DNA of 64,000 bases, from the NCBI RefSeq assembly GCF_001411495.1, contig NZ_CP012981.1, positions 2,294,001 to 2,358,000 on the forward strand, in the 5' to 3' direction. The position numbers and the translations under genes were made by a program. The notes beneath the pieces are model-generated. The model was not told where the DNA came from. It searched no databases and saw nothing but the letters and a program-made list of their open reading frames with translations. This stretch comes from Burkholderia cepacia ATCC 25416. GTDB taxonomy: Bacteria; Pseudomonadota; Gammaproteobacteria; Burkholderiales; Burkholderiaceae. Below, in pieces: positions 16,289 through 26,100 of this stretch. Positions within the stretch are counted from its first letter, which is position 1. Every line of letters starts with the position of its first letter.

Positions 16289-19084
16289 ATGAGCGTCATC
16301 AAGGAATTTGCGTCTCTATTCGGCGCATTCAATCGCCTGTATTCGCTGGACGGATCCGGCGCGCTTGCTGCATTTCAAATCGAGCGCTGGACCGGTCGCG
16401 AATCGCTCTCCGATCTCTTTCAATGGAACGTCGATGCGCTGTCGACGGATCCCGCACTGGATCTCGACGCGATGCTCGGGCAGCGTGTCGCGATTCGCAC
16501 CACGCTCGCGAACGGCACGACGACGCTGCGTAGCGGACTCGTCGCCGAGGCCGAGTGCATCGGTTACGACGCAGGTCTCGCTCGCTACCATCTCCAGATC
16601 GTGCCGTGGCTCGCGGCGCTCACGCATGCGCGTGACGAGCGAACCTTCGTGAATCAGACGCTCGCCGACGTGCTCGACACGGTGTTCGCGCCGTACGCCG
16701 GGATCGCGCGGTGGCGCCTCACGCCGGATGCGGGCCGGCGTCTCGACGCGCTGGCTCCGGTCGCGTACCGCGTGCAGTACCGCACTCATACACACTACGA
16801 ATTCGTGCAGCATCTGCTGGCCGAGGCCGGCCTCGGGTTCTGCTTCGTCGAGGACGAGGACGCGCCCGCCGGGCATGCGATGCTGGTCTTCGACGACAGC
16901 GCGCAACTGGCCGAGGACGAGACGTCGGCGCGACGCGGCGGGGTGCCGCGCCGCTCGAGCGGGACAGCGACCGACGCCGACGACGTGATCCTCGGGATCG
17001 GGCAGTCGCTGTCGCTGACGGCCGATCGCGTCACGCTGATCAGCAGCGACTACCGCGCGAACCGCGCGACCACCGCGAGCACGGATCTCGGCCGGCCGAA
17101 CGGCACGCGCGAGCTCTACGACGACGTCGGGCCGGAAGCGTTCGACACCCTGCGCGACGCGGAAGACACGGCGCGGCGCCAGGCCGACGCGATCGTGTCG
17201 CGCGCATGTTTCTGGACCGGCTACGGCACGCTGCGCACGGCGCGCGCCGGGCGTGCGCTGAAGCTCGTCGATTCCGGCTGGCAAGCCGTGCGCGGTGCCG
17301 CGGCGCCCGAGGATTTTCTGCTGACGCACGTCGAGCACGTCGGGATCAACAATCTCCCGCCGACCGTCATGGAAGCCATCGAGCGGCAACTCGGGCCGCT
17401 GCCGGCGACGCAGCTCGATCCGCGCGTGCTCCGGCAAGCGCAGGCCGGCGGTTACGCGAACCGGTTCGATGCGGTGCCGCGCTCGCAAGTCTGGCGGCCC
17501 ACGCTGGCGGACGGGACCGGGCAGCGGCTCAATCCGGTTGCGACGGCGCTGGGCGCGCAGACGGCGATCGTCGTCGGTCCGACCGGCAGCCCGCAGCCCG
17601 GTTCGACGGGGCCGGTGCATGCCGACGCGCAAGGGCGCTTGCGCGTCCGGTTCCACTGGCAGGCGGAAGACGATACGGGCACCTATCCGACGCGCGCGAT
17701 TCAACGGCTCGCGAGCGACGGACACGGTCTTCAGCAGGTGCCGCGCATCGGCCATGAAGTCCTCGTGCAGTTTCACCACGGGCTGATCCACCGGCCGATC
17801 GTGCTCGGCGGCCTGTTCAACGGCCGCGGCGAAGGCGGTGAGTCGCCTTCGCCGGGCGGCGCGGCCGGGAAACCGCTCGACGCATCGATCTACACGCAGG
17901 CGGGCGACCATGCGCCGAGCGCGCAGGGCAATCTCGCGAGCGGGCTGAGCCCCGCGTGGCACGGCGCCGGCGGCGGCGCGGATCGTCACAATCACGCCGG
18001 CGCGCTGTCGGGCTTCAAGAGCCAGGGGTTCGACGGGCAAGGTCACAACCAACTGGTCGCGGACGATTCCGACGGCATGGGGCGCCTGCAGATGGCGACC
18101 ACGCACGCGGCGACGCAACTGAACCTCGGCCATCTGCGTCATCAGTCCGACAACTATCTCGGCAGTTTTCGCGGCCAGGGCGTCGAATTGCGCTCGGACG
18201 CCTACGGTGCGATGCGTGCGACGCGCGGCTTGCTGGTGTCGAGCTATGCGCTTGCCGGCGCCGCACAGCCGGCGGGCGATGCATCCGCGCTGCAGGCGCT
18301 GCTCGCGCGGCACGCCGCGCTGGTCGGCCGGTTCGACAAGACTGCCGATACGCACGGGACGCTGCCGTTCGCCGCGCAGCGCGGCGTGGAGCAGGCGGGC
18401 CAGTCGTCGCTGAACGACAAGGCCGCGCCGCTTGACGCGCTCGCGCAGAGCTTCGCAACGACGGTCGGCGCGAACGGCTACGCACAGGCATCGGCCGATG
18501 CCGCGCAGCGATCGACGGGCAACGCACTGCCGCATACGGGCGACGCGGTGCTCGGGATCGAGGCACGGGGCGGACACGGGTCGATCGCCGGGCAGGCGCT
18601 CCAATGGGCGGCCGGCGAAACGCTGTCGCTCGGCAGCGGTGCCGACTTCAATCTCGCCGCCGCGCAGCAGCTGCGCATTCACAGCGGGCAGGGCATCGGC
18701 TGGCTGGGCGGCGCGAGCCATGCGGACGGCGTCGGCATGAGCCTGATCTCCGGCAAGGACGGGCTGACGCTGCAGGCGCAGCGCGACGTGCTGGGCCTGC
18801 GTGCGCGCGACGACCTGAAGGTCGCGTCCGCGAGCGCGGATGTCGAGATCGCCGCGAAGAAGACGGTGCATCTCGCGGTGAGCGGCGGCGCGCATGTGAC
18901 GATCGAAGGCGGCGACGTCACGTTCGGCTGCCCGGGCAAATTCGTCGTGTATGCCGCGCAGCATGCTTTCGTGGGCCCTGATCAAATGAGTACACCGTTG
19001 CCGCAGTTTCCCGAGAAGGTGTGCGTCGAATGCCTGCTGCACGCGATGCAGTCGGGTAGCGCGCTGGCGGGCAAGGCAATCTGA
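16289..19084 (+). CDS. vgrG: VgrG spike protein, module 1 (no effector extension)
   Basis: 931 residues. The N-terminal gp27-like part begins with FQIERWTGRESLSDLFQWNVDALS. A gp5 OB-fold carries GPVHADAQGRLRVRFHWQ and VPRIGHEVLVQFHHGLIHRPIVLGGLFNG. The DUF2345 C-terminal needle extension covers roughly residues 690-880, and the protein ends soon after (VCVECLLHAMQSGSALAGKAI). There is no toxin domain, so its cargo must bind non-covalently. A DUF4123 adaptor follows directly and a Tle1 lipase lies in the same series, so Tle1 is the likely cargo. Forms the trimeric puncturing spike of a type VI system encoded elsewhere. Confidence 0.95.
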   Translation: MSVIKEFASLFGAFNRLYSLDGSGALAAFQIERWTGRESLSDLFQWNVDALSTDPALDLDAMLGQRVAIRTTLANGTTTLRSGLVAEAECIGYDAGLARYHLQIVPWLAALTHARDERTFVNQTLADVLDTVFAPYAGIARWRLTPDAGRRLDALAPVAYRVQYRTHTHYEFVQHLLAEAGLGFCFVEDEDAPAGHAMLVFDDSAQLAEDETSARRGGVPRRSSGTATDADDVILGIGQSLSLTADRVTLISSDYRANRATTASTDLGRPNGTRELYDDVGPEAFDTLRDAEDTARRQADAIVSRACFWTGYGTLRTARAGRALKLVDSGWQAVRGAAAPEDFLLTHVEHVGINNLPPTVMEAIERQLGPLPATQLDPRVLRQAQAGGYANRFDAVPRSQVWRPTLADGTGQRLNPVATALGAQTAIVVGPTGSPQPGSTGPVHADAQGRLRVRFHWQAEDDTGTYPTRAIQRLASDGHGLQQVPRIGHEVLVQFHHGLIHRPIVLGGLFNGRGEGGESPSPGGAAGKPLDASIYTQAGDHAPSAQGNLASGLSPAWHGAGGGADRHNHAGALSGFKSQGFDGQGHNQLVADDSDGMGRLQMATTHAATQLNLGHLRHQSDNYLGSFRGQGVELRSDAYGAMRATRGLLVSSYALAGAAQPAGDASALQALLARHAALVGRFDKTADTHGTLPFAAQRGVEQAGQSSLNDKAAPLDALAQSFATTVGANGYAQASADAAQRSTGNALPHTGDAVLGIEARGGHGSIAGQALQWAAGETLSLGSGADFNLAAAQQLRIHSGQGIGWLGGASHADGVGMSLISGKDGLTLQAQRDVLGLRARDDLKVASASADVEIAAKKTVHLAVSGGAHVTIEGGDVTFGCPGKFVVYAAQHAFVGPDQMSTPLPQFPEKVCVECLLHAMQSGSALAGKAI

Positions 19085-19086
19085 GC

Positions 19087-19944
19087 ATGACGATCGAACC
19101 GACCGACTGGATCGACCGCTATCCCGACGACACGCCGGATCGGCTGAACGCGCTGTTCGAGCACGCGCCGGCCGGCGGCCGCTGGCATCTGCTGCTCGAC
19201 ATGGGTTTCGCGCCGGCGCTGCGTGACCGGATGCCCGCGGTCGACCGCAACGATGCCGTCGTCGTGCTGTACGAAGGCGTGTACGACGGCGACGACCTGG
19301 CGGCGATTTCGCCGTGCCTCGCGCCGTTGCCTGCCGACGCGGCAGCGCGCGCGGCGATGCTCGGGACCGTGCTGCGCGAGACGTCCGGACGTCCGATGGT
19401 GAGCCTGTTGCGCGGTGCGCGCGATACGGGCGCGCTTGCCGCGCATCTGCGCGGGCAGATGGAGGCGAGCGCGGCGGCCGACGGCGAAGCGTTCCTGGTG
19501 CGTTTCGCCGATACGCGTTGCCTGCCGGCCTGGCTCGAGGCGCTCACGCTCGCGCAGCGTCGCCGCTTCACGGACGGCATCGACGCGTGGCATGTGTTCG
19601 ATCGCACCGGGGCGCTCGTGGCGCTCGATGTCGACACCGCGCGCGAAGCGGCCGCCGGCGAAGCGGGTGCCGGGCGCAGCGGCGAGCCCTACGTGCTCGA
19701 CGGGGACCAGGTCGAACGACTGCGGCAGGCCGCGAAGATCGACACGCTGCTTTTTCATGTCCGCCAGCGTCCGGAGAGTTTCGGCCGGCTGCTGGCAACG
19801 CCGTCGCAAGCCCATGCGTGCGTGAGCGCGGCGTGGGCGCGGCACGACGGGCCGCCCGCGGCAGCGTCGCGGGTCGCGCTCGATGCGCTCGTGGCGGCCG
19901 GGTATCTGGCGACGGAGCGGGCGCCTGCCGCGTCGTCCGCGTAG
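19087..19944 (+). CDS. DUF4123 T6SS effector adaptor (Tap-1/TEC type), module 1
   Basis: 285 residues, cytoplasmic, beginning two bases after vgrG1. The DUF4123 region includes RWHLLLDMGFAPALRDRM, VVVLYEGVYDGDDLAAISPCLAPL, VSLLRGARDTGALAAHLRGQM and FLVRFADTRCLPAWLEAL. DUF4123 proteins are chaperones that load a specific effector onto the cognate VgrG and are not secreted themselves. Here the neighbours make the Tle1 lipase the probable client. A 117-base gap separates it from the DUF3304 gene. Confidence 0.9.
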   Translation: MTIEPTDWIDRYPDDTPDRLNALFEHAPAGGRWHLLLDMGFAPALRDRMPAVDRNDAVVVLYEGVYDGDDLAAISPCLAPLPADAAARAAMLGTVLRETSGRPMVSLLRGARDTGALAAHLRGQMEASAAADGEAFLVRFADTRCLPAWLEALTLAQRRRFTDGIDAWHVFDRTGALVALDVDTAREAAAGEAGAGRSGEPYVLDGDQVERLRQAAKIDTLLFHVRQRPESFGRLLATPSQAHACVSAAWARHDGPPAAASRVALDALVAAGYLATERAPAASSA

Positions 19945-20061
19945 AACAATGCGGGTTCGCGTGCATGCGAACGGCGACACGGACGTGTCGGCGCCGCATG
20001 CGACGGAGCACACTGTTGATAGCGATCCGCGCCGGACGGCGTCGGACAAGAGGATCGAGAA

Positions 20062-20661
20062 ATGAGTCTGAATGCCGGTTCCACGACGTTTGCCGCTCGG
20101 CTGCTGATGTTCATGGCCATCCTGCTGGGGACGGCAGGATGCTCGCGTGCCACCGATGCGTCGTTTGCGGCGTCGGGTGTGGCGGGTGTGTCGAGCGCGC
20201 CGGCCGAGCCCGACACGATGGGCTTGAAGCTGAATGCCCTCAACTACACCGACGTTCCGATCGGCGCGTTCTACGTCGACGGTACCTGGGGCGGGGCGGT
20301 TCCGGCACGCATCGGCAGCGGCGGCGGCGCGATCATCTGCTGCGTCGCGTTACCGAAGCAATGGCATCCGGGGTTGACCGTCAACCTGCAGTGGCGGGAC
20401 GACAACCTGTACAGGAAGGATCCGAAGGCGCTCGCGAGCCGCGTCGTGCCGGTCGAGCGCTACGACGCGTTCTCGGATGGCTTCCTGTGGGTCCTGTTCT
20501 TTCCGCACGATCGAATCAAGGTCTATGCGTCGCAGTGGATGCCCGGCTATCGCGGTTTTCCCGAAAATCTTCAGGCGCCCGCCGAAGCGTGTCCGGGACA
20601 CTTCACGTTGCGCAACGGCGATCCGCAGTGCCCGAATCCCGACAAGAGGATCACGCCATGA
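20062..20661 (+). CDS. DUF3304 lipoprotein, probable immunity to Tle1
   Basis: 199 residues. The lipobox LLGTAGC puts the lipidated Cys at residue 27, so the protein should sit in the periplasm. DUF3304 signatures are LNALNYTDVPIGAFYVDGTWGG, GGGAIICCVALPKQWHPGLTVNLQW and VPVERYD. DUF3304 lipoproteins commonly pair with DUF2235 (Tle1) lipases, which attack periplasm-accessible phospholipids, and Tle immunity proteins are periplasmic. Its stop overlaps the Tle1 start (ATGA), enforcing coupled expression. The immunity role is inferred from family pairing, not shown here. Confidence 0.82.
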   Translation: MSLNAGSTTFAARLLMFMAILLGTAGCSRATDASFAASGVAGVSSAPAEPDTMGLKLNALNYTDVPIGAFYVDGTWGGAVPARIGSGGGAIICCVALPKQWHPGLTVNLQWRDDNLYRKDPKALASRVVPVERYDAFSDGFLWVLFFPHDRIKVYASQWMPGYRGFPENLQAPAEACPGHFTLRNGDPQCPNPDKRITP

Positions 20662-23060
20662 GTTTCCGCTTCGCGAGCGCTGACCGGCCCGACGTTGCGG
20701 TCGTCACCCCGGAGGAGCAGGACGCGATCATGCGCCGCCTGCACGACGACGACGGGATGAGTTGCTGCAAGACGCTGCATGTCGGCATCTTCTTCGACGG
20801 CACGCGCAACAACGCCCATCGCGATCGCGCCGGCGGCAAGCACAGCAACGTCGCACGCCTGTTCGACGTGTTTCCCCGCGACAAGTATCACAGCGCCATC
20901 TACGTGGCGGGCGTCGGCACGCCCTTTGTCGACGAGGTCGGCGATCAGGGTGTCGGGCTGCAGGCCGCGGCGGGCGCCGCGACGGGGTGGGCCGGCGAGG
21001 GGCGCATCAACTGGGCGCTGCTGCAGATCCACAACGTCGTGCATGCGCACGCGTTCGGCAATTCGCTGTCCGCGGCGCTCGGCAAGAGCGACAAGGCGCT
21101 CGCGAAGGCCGTCAGCGTCGACCTGAATTTCAAGGGCATCGATCTCGGCGGCACGCCGCCGAAGCCGGGCAGTCTCGGCGACATCAACGCGCGCGGCAGT
21201 TCGAGCGCCGGCGCGCTCAAGCTGATGGCAGCCGAGCAGAACGGGATCGAACTCACCTGGGATCGCGACACGATCTGGGCACAGCTCAAGGGCGAAGTCG
21301 ATACGGCGAACTGGACCGCGACCATGCGCGCGTGGGACGACAAGCGGCGCGCCGCGTTGCGGGCCCGTTGCGCGCAGCTGAAGGAGCGCGTCGGCGATCT
21401 GCTGGTCAAGGGCAAGCCGAAACTGCAGCGCATCCGCCTGTATGTGTTCGGCTTTTCGCGCGGCGCGGCCGAAGCGCGCACGTTTTCGAATTGGCTGAAC
21501 GATGCGCTCGACGCCGATTTCAGCCTGTGCGGCGTGCCGGTGTCGTACGACTTTCTCGGCCTGTTCGATACGGTCGCGTCGGTCGGCATCGCGCAAAGCA
21601 CGGCCGCGACGTTGTTCGACGGGCACGGCGGCTGGGGACGCAAGGAACTGATGGGGCTGCCGCACTCCATCCGCCGCTGCGTCCACATGGTCGCCGCACA
21701 CGAGCCGCGCGGATCGTTCCCGCTCGACCTGATCGATGCGTCGATCGACGGGCGCGAGGAGATCGTCTATCCGGGCGTCCATTCGGACGTCGGCGGCGGT
21801 TATGGACCGGGCGAGCAAGGGCGTGGCACGGGCGATGCGGACAAGCTGTCGCAGATACCGCTGCTCGACATGTATCGCGAAGCGCGCAAGGCCGGTGTTC
21901 CGCTCGACATCAACGGGCCCGGCGTCGCCGCCGAAGCGGCCGCGGCGTTCGCGATTTCGCCCGCGCTCAAGCGCGCGTTTTCCGCCTACGTGAAAACGAG
22001 CGCGGACTACTACTACGCCAAGGAACACGGCACGCCGGGCCTGATGCGCGCGCACTACGGGCTGTACCTGCGCTGGCGCAGGATGCGCCTCGACAACTTG
22101 CGTACGCAACCATCGTTCCTGGCCGCCAAGGCCGCGTACCCGCAGGATGCCGTCGATCTCGACAGCGCGAACGAGGAACTGCGGCTCGAATGGCGCGACC
22201 TGCTCGAGTGCGAGAAGCAGGGTGGCCCGACCGTGAGACGTTACGCGGGGAACGCGGTCAGCAAGAAGCTCACGCAGAACCCGAAGGCGGCAGCCGTCAT
22301 TTCCCCGGCCGTGCTGCCGATCGTCCAGGGCCTGCAGTCCGCGCTTCCGCTCGTCGGTCCGGTGGTACGCGCGAGTGCGAAGCGCGCCGAGGATTTTTTC
22401 CAGTTGCAGCTCGACGAGAAGTGGCAACAGTGGCTCGAGGTGCGAGGCGACTGGAACATGGGGCCGCCGGAGGCGCCGATCAGCGCGCTGTACGACAACT
22501 TCATGCACGACTCGCGCGCGTGGTTCAAGCCGCTCGGCGACGACGACGACGTCTGGAACTACAACCAGATCAAGGCGCTGAAAACCCGTCAGGCGGAATT
22601 CGAGCGCGAGCACGCGGCGTGGCAGAAGCGTCGGCAACTTGGCCTGCCGGGGCCGTCGCAGATCATGCAGGTGATGGGCGCGAGTGCGCTCGGGCTCGGG
22701 CCCGGGGTCAGCGCGGTGCAGGAGCCCGAACCGCGTTCGCCGCTGAGCGCACGGGAGGCCGATATCCTGAAGCGCTACGACGCCGCGCAGCAGGCCGCGC
22801 AGAAGGCACGCGCGGCCAAGGACGCGAATGCGCCGACCGACAGTGCCGTGCTGACCGATCCCGATGTCACGGGCGGTCTCGCGTTGCAGGATTCGGGACG
22901 CGAGTTTTCGTTCGTCTGGGGTTACCTGCGCTGGCGCACCGTCTACGTGAACGGCGTGCGCTGGGATGCGCCCCACGTACCGAGCGTGCAGGAAGAAATG
23001 GAGGCGCAGCGCAAGATGCTGCAGTACAAGGTCAACATGAACGGGATGTTCCCGCAATGA
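20658..23060 (+). CDS. tle1: Tle1-family (DUF2235) T6SS phospholipase effector
   Basis: 800 residues. The alpha/beta-hydrolase domain opens with LHVGIFFDGTRNN and has the nucleophile elbow FGFSRGAAEAR with Ser267. GLFDTVASVG, CVHMVAAHEPRGSFPLDLI and YPGVHSDVGGGYGPG (His375, Asp377) follow. This is the intact Tle1 motif set. The C-terminal third (from about residue 450) is a mixed helical region that in Tle1 proteins covers the active site and contacts membrane. There is no signal peptide, as expected for spike-borne cargo. It should hydrolyse phospholipids in the target envelope. Encoded after its DUF3304 partner; VgrG1 is the likely carrier. Confidence 0.93.
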   Translation: MSFRFASADRPDVAVVTPEEQDAIMRRLHDDDGMSCCKTLHVGIFFDGTRNNAHRDRAGGKHSNVARLFDVFPRDKYHSAIYVAGVGTPFVDEVGDQGVGLQAAAGAATGWAGEGRINWALLQIHNVVHAHAFGNSLSAALGKSDKALAKAVSVDLNFKGIDLGGTPPKPGSLGDINARGSSSAGALKLMAAEQNGIELTWDRDTIWAQLKGEVDTANWTATMRAWDDKRRAALRARCAQLKERVGDLLVKGKPKLQRIRLYVFGFSRGAAEARTFSNWLNDALDADFSLCGVPVSYDFLGLFDTVASVGIAQSTAATLFDGHGGWGRKELMGLPHSIRRCVHMVAAHEPRGSFPLDLIDASIDGREEIVYPGVHSDVGGGYGPGEQGRGTGDADKLSQIPLLDMYREARKAGVPLDINGPGVAAEAAAAFAISPALKRAFSAYVKTSADYYYAKEHGTPGLMRAHYGLYLRWRRMRLDNLRTQPSFLAAKAAYPQDAVDLDSANEELRLEWRDLLECEKQGGPTVRRYAGNAVSKKLTQNPKAAAVISPAVLPIVQGLQSALPLVGPVVRASAKRAEDFFQLQLDEKWQQWLEVRGDWNMGPPEAPISALYDNFMHDSRAWFKPLGDDDDVWNYNQIKALKTRQAEFEREHAAWQKRRQLGLPGPSQIMQVMGASALGLGPGVSAVQEPEPRSPLSAREADILKRYDAAQQAAQKARAAKDANAPTDSAVLTDPDVTGGLALQDSGREFSFVWGYLRWRTVYVNGVRWDAPHVPSVQEEMEAQRKMLQYKVNMNGMFPQ

Positions 23061-23172
23061 TGCGGCGTACTGTCTCCCGCGCGCGGCGGCCGCTCGCCGT
23101 TGCACCGCAGAACCGATTCGATACGAACCAGCCGACGCGAAACGCATTCGCGCGCGATTGCCGAGAAACGAC

Positions 23173-26100
23173 ATGGATCTTGTTGCCGCATTAACGGGGT
23201 ACGGGCAAGCGACCCGCCATATCCAGATCGATACCGCGATGCCGGGGGCATTCGTGGTCGAGCGCTTTCACGGTCGTGAAGGGATCAGCGAATCGTTCCG
23301 GTTCGAGATCGACGTGCTGTCGAGCGAGCCGTTTCTCGATCTGGCGCCGCTGATCGGCAGCGCCGTGCGGCTGCGCCTTGCGACGGCAGCGGGCGAGCGC
23401 TGCTGGAACGGCTACGTCACGCATGCCGCGTATGCGGAGAGCGACGGCGAGTTCACGCGCTACCGGCTCACGATGGAATCGTGGCTCGCGCTGCTGCAGC
23501 TGCGCCGCAATTGCCTGTATTTCGTCGATCTTGACGTCGAGGGCATCTGCGAGCAGGTGTTCGGCGATTACCCGGAAGCGCATCGGCGCTACGAGCGAGT
23601 CGAGCCGCTGCGTGCGTTCCGCCTGCGCGGCCAGTATCGGGAAACCGATCTCGATTTCGTGTTGCGGCAGTTGTCGGAAGCCGGGTTGTCGTTTCGCATC
23701 GAGCACGGGCAGGACGCGGGGAACGCACCGTCGGGCGATCATACGGTCGTCGTGTTCGACCGTCACGCGCGGCTGCCCGACGGCAGCGCGATCGCATTCA
23801 ATGCGCAGGACGTCGGCGATCCCGACGGCGTGATGACGCAATTCTCCGATCGGCGTCAGCTCGTGCCGGATCGCATGGTGGCGACGAGCTGGAAAGCCAG
23901 CGAGCTCGTTGCGCTGGCCGGCCAGGCGCAGCAGCCGGCCGACGCCGACGCGCCGCTGCTGCCGGTGCGGGAGGTCTACGACGGCCAGCGTGCCGGCCGC
24001 TTCGACACGAGCGGCGACGCGCAGCGTTACGCCGAGCAGCGTCTCGACGCGCTGCAGCTCGCCAAACGGGTTTACCGTGGCGGCGGATCGTCGCGCACGC
24101 TCGAGGTCGGCAGGGTGCATACGCTGAACGATTATCTGAGCGGCGCCGTGCGGTTCGTGCCGCTGTCGATCGAGCATGAGGCCGTCAACAATCTCGGCGC
24201 GCAGATCGGGCAGCTGTTCGGACGCGGCGAGCTCGAGAAGGGCCTGTATCGCAACCGCTTCGTCGCGGTGCCGGAAGGCACGCCGATCGTGCCGCCGCAT
24301 CGCGACCGGCCGACGGTGCACGGCGTGCAGACCGCGATCGTGGTCGGCGAGTCGGGCGGCCGCGTCAGCAGCACGCGCGATCATCAGGTCCGCATCCAGT
24401 TTCCGTGGATGCGCGGGGTCGCACCGCTGCCGGGCGGGCTGACCGATACGGCGAGCCGTGCCAATCCGGCCGGCCATGCGCCGGGCGACCATCGGTCGGG
24501 CATCCTGGTCCGCGTTGCCGAACAGGCCGCCGGGCCGAATTTCGGTCATGCGTTCGCGCCGCGTGTGGGGGCGGAGGTGGTGGTCGGCTTCGAGTCCGGC
24601 AACATCGATGCGCCTGTCGTCCTCGGCCAGGTGTACGGCGGCCGGGTGCGACCGCCGTTCTCGGCCGGCGAAGGCAGCGACGCGAATCATTCAGGATCGC
24701 TGACGGGCCTGCAGACGCAAACGCTCGACGGGCAACCGGGCAGCCGCTGGGTGATGGACGATGCGGCCGGGCAATTGCGCCACGAGCTGAACAATTCGAC
24801 CGCCGGCACGCGCCTCGCGCAGGGTTATCTGATCGACCAGCAGGGCACGATGCGCGGCGCCTATCGCGGCGAAGGTTTCGAACTGGCGACGCAGGGCTGG
24901 GGCGTTGTGCGGGCCGGCGCGGGCGTGCTGGTATCGAGTACCGCGCGTCAGTTCGGTGCGTCGACGCAGATGGACGTCGCCGAACGCGTGGCGCAGTTGA
25001 AGGACGCCGAAAAAACCGCGCAGGAACTCGACCGGGCGGCCACCGGCGCGCTGGCAGTCGGCCTGAGCGCGAACGCGGCGCTGACGGATTTCCTGAAGGC
25101 GATCGATCCTGCGCAGGACGGCAAGTATACGGGGACCGTGGGCGGCCAGAGCGCGACCAAGCCGAGCGGCACGCAGCGCGACGGCGGCGATCCCGTCGAG
25201 CGATTCGCGACACCCGCGGTGCTGATGGAGTCGCCGGAGAACATCGTGGTGACGACGCCGGACAGCGCGGTGTCGTATGCGGCGCAGCATGTTCATGTGA
25301 CGTCACAAGGCGATGCGCACGTGGGCGCCGGTGCGACCGTGGCCGCGGCGACGGGCGATGCAGTAAGCCTGTACAGCGTGGCAGGCGGGCTCAAGGCGAT
25401 CGCGGGCGAAGGGCCGGTGAGCGTCGAGGCGCATGCGTCGACGATGGAGATTCTCGCGGACCAGACCGTGCGCGTGACGTCGACCGACGAGCGCGTCGAC
25501 GTGCTCGCGCAGGATGCGATCGTGCTGCAGCAGGGGCCGAACCGGATCACGCTGAAGGGCGGCGACATCATCGTCGAGACACCGGGGCAGTTCGCGGTGA
25601 AGTCGGGCGGGCATCCGTTCCCAGGGCCGCGCGCGGCGAGCGTGAAGCTTCCGGCGCTGCCGGTGTTGCCGCAGGGCGATCCGTGCGACTTCCTCGTACA
25701 GGCGCTGGCGGCGAGCCCGGCGGGGAGAGGGGCGGTGGCGGCGGGGGGAGCGGCATGGAGCGGGGCCGCGTCGAGCGCGACGGGTTTGACGGCCCACATG
25801 CCGGTTCCGGAAGCAGGAGCTTTGCCGCTTGTCCCGCAGGCACGGGCAGGTGAGTCGAGTCGATCCATGCCTGCACCGGTACCCGCTTCGTCGGGACCGA
25901 ATGCGGCACCCGGCCCGTCGCTCGGTTATTCGACTCCGCCGCCGGTGTCCAGCGAACTGGAAGGCATGCCGAAGAAAGGCCCGGCAGCGCAAAGCGGGCC
26001 GTGCAATCTTCACGTCCCCGCGATTCCCACCGAGTCTCATACCGTTGATTCTGGATGCGCCAGCTATTTCCAAACGGGAGCGGACGGCAAGGCGGTGCTC

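Noticed and set aside
20571..23174. Long minus-strand frame opposite tle1
   Set aside because: No domain; overlaps entirely a well-supported Tle1 gene with intact motifs.
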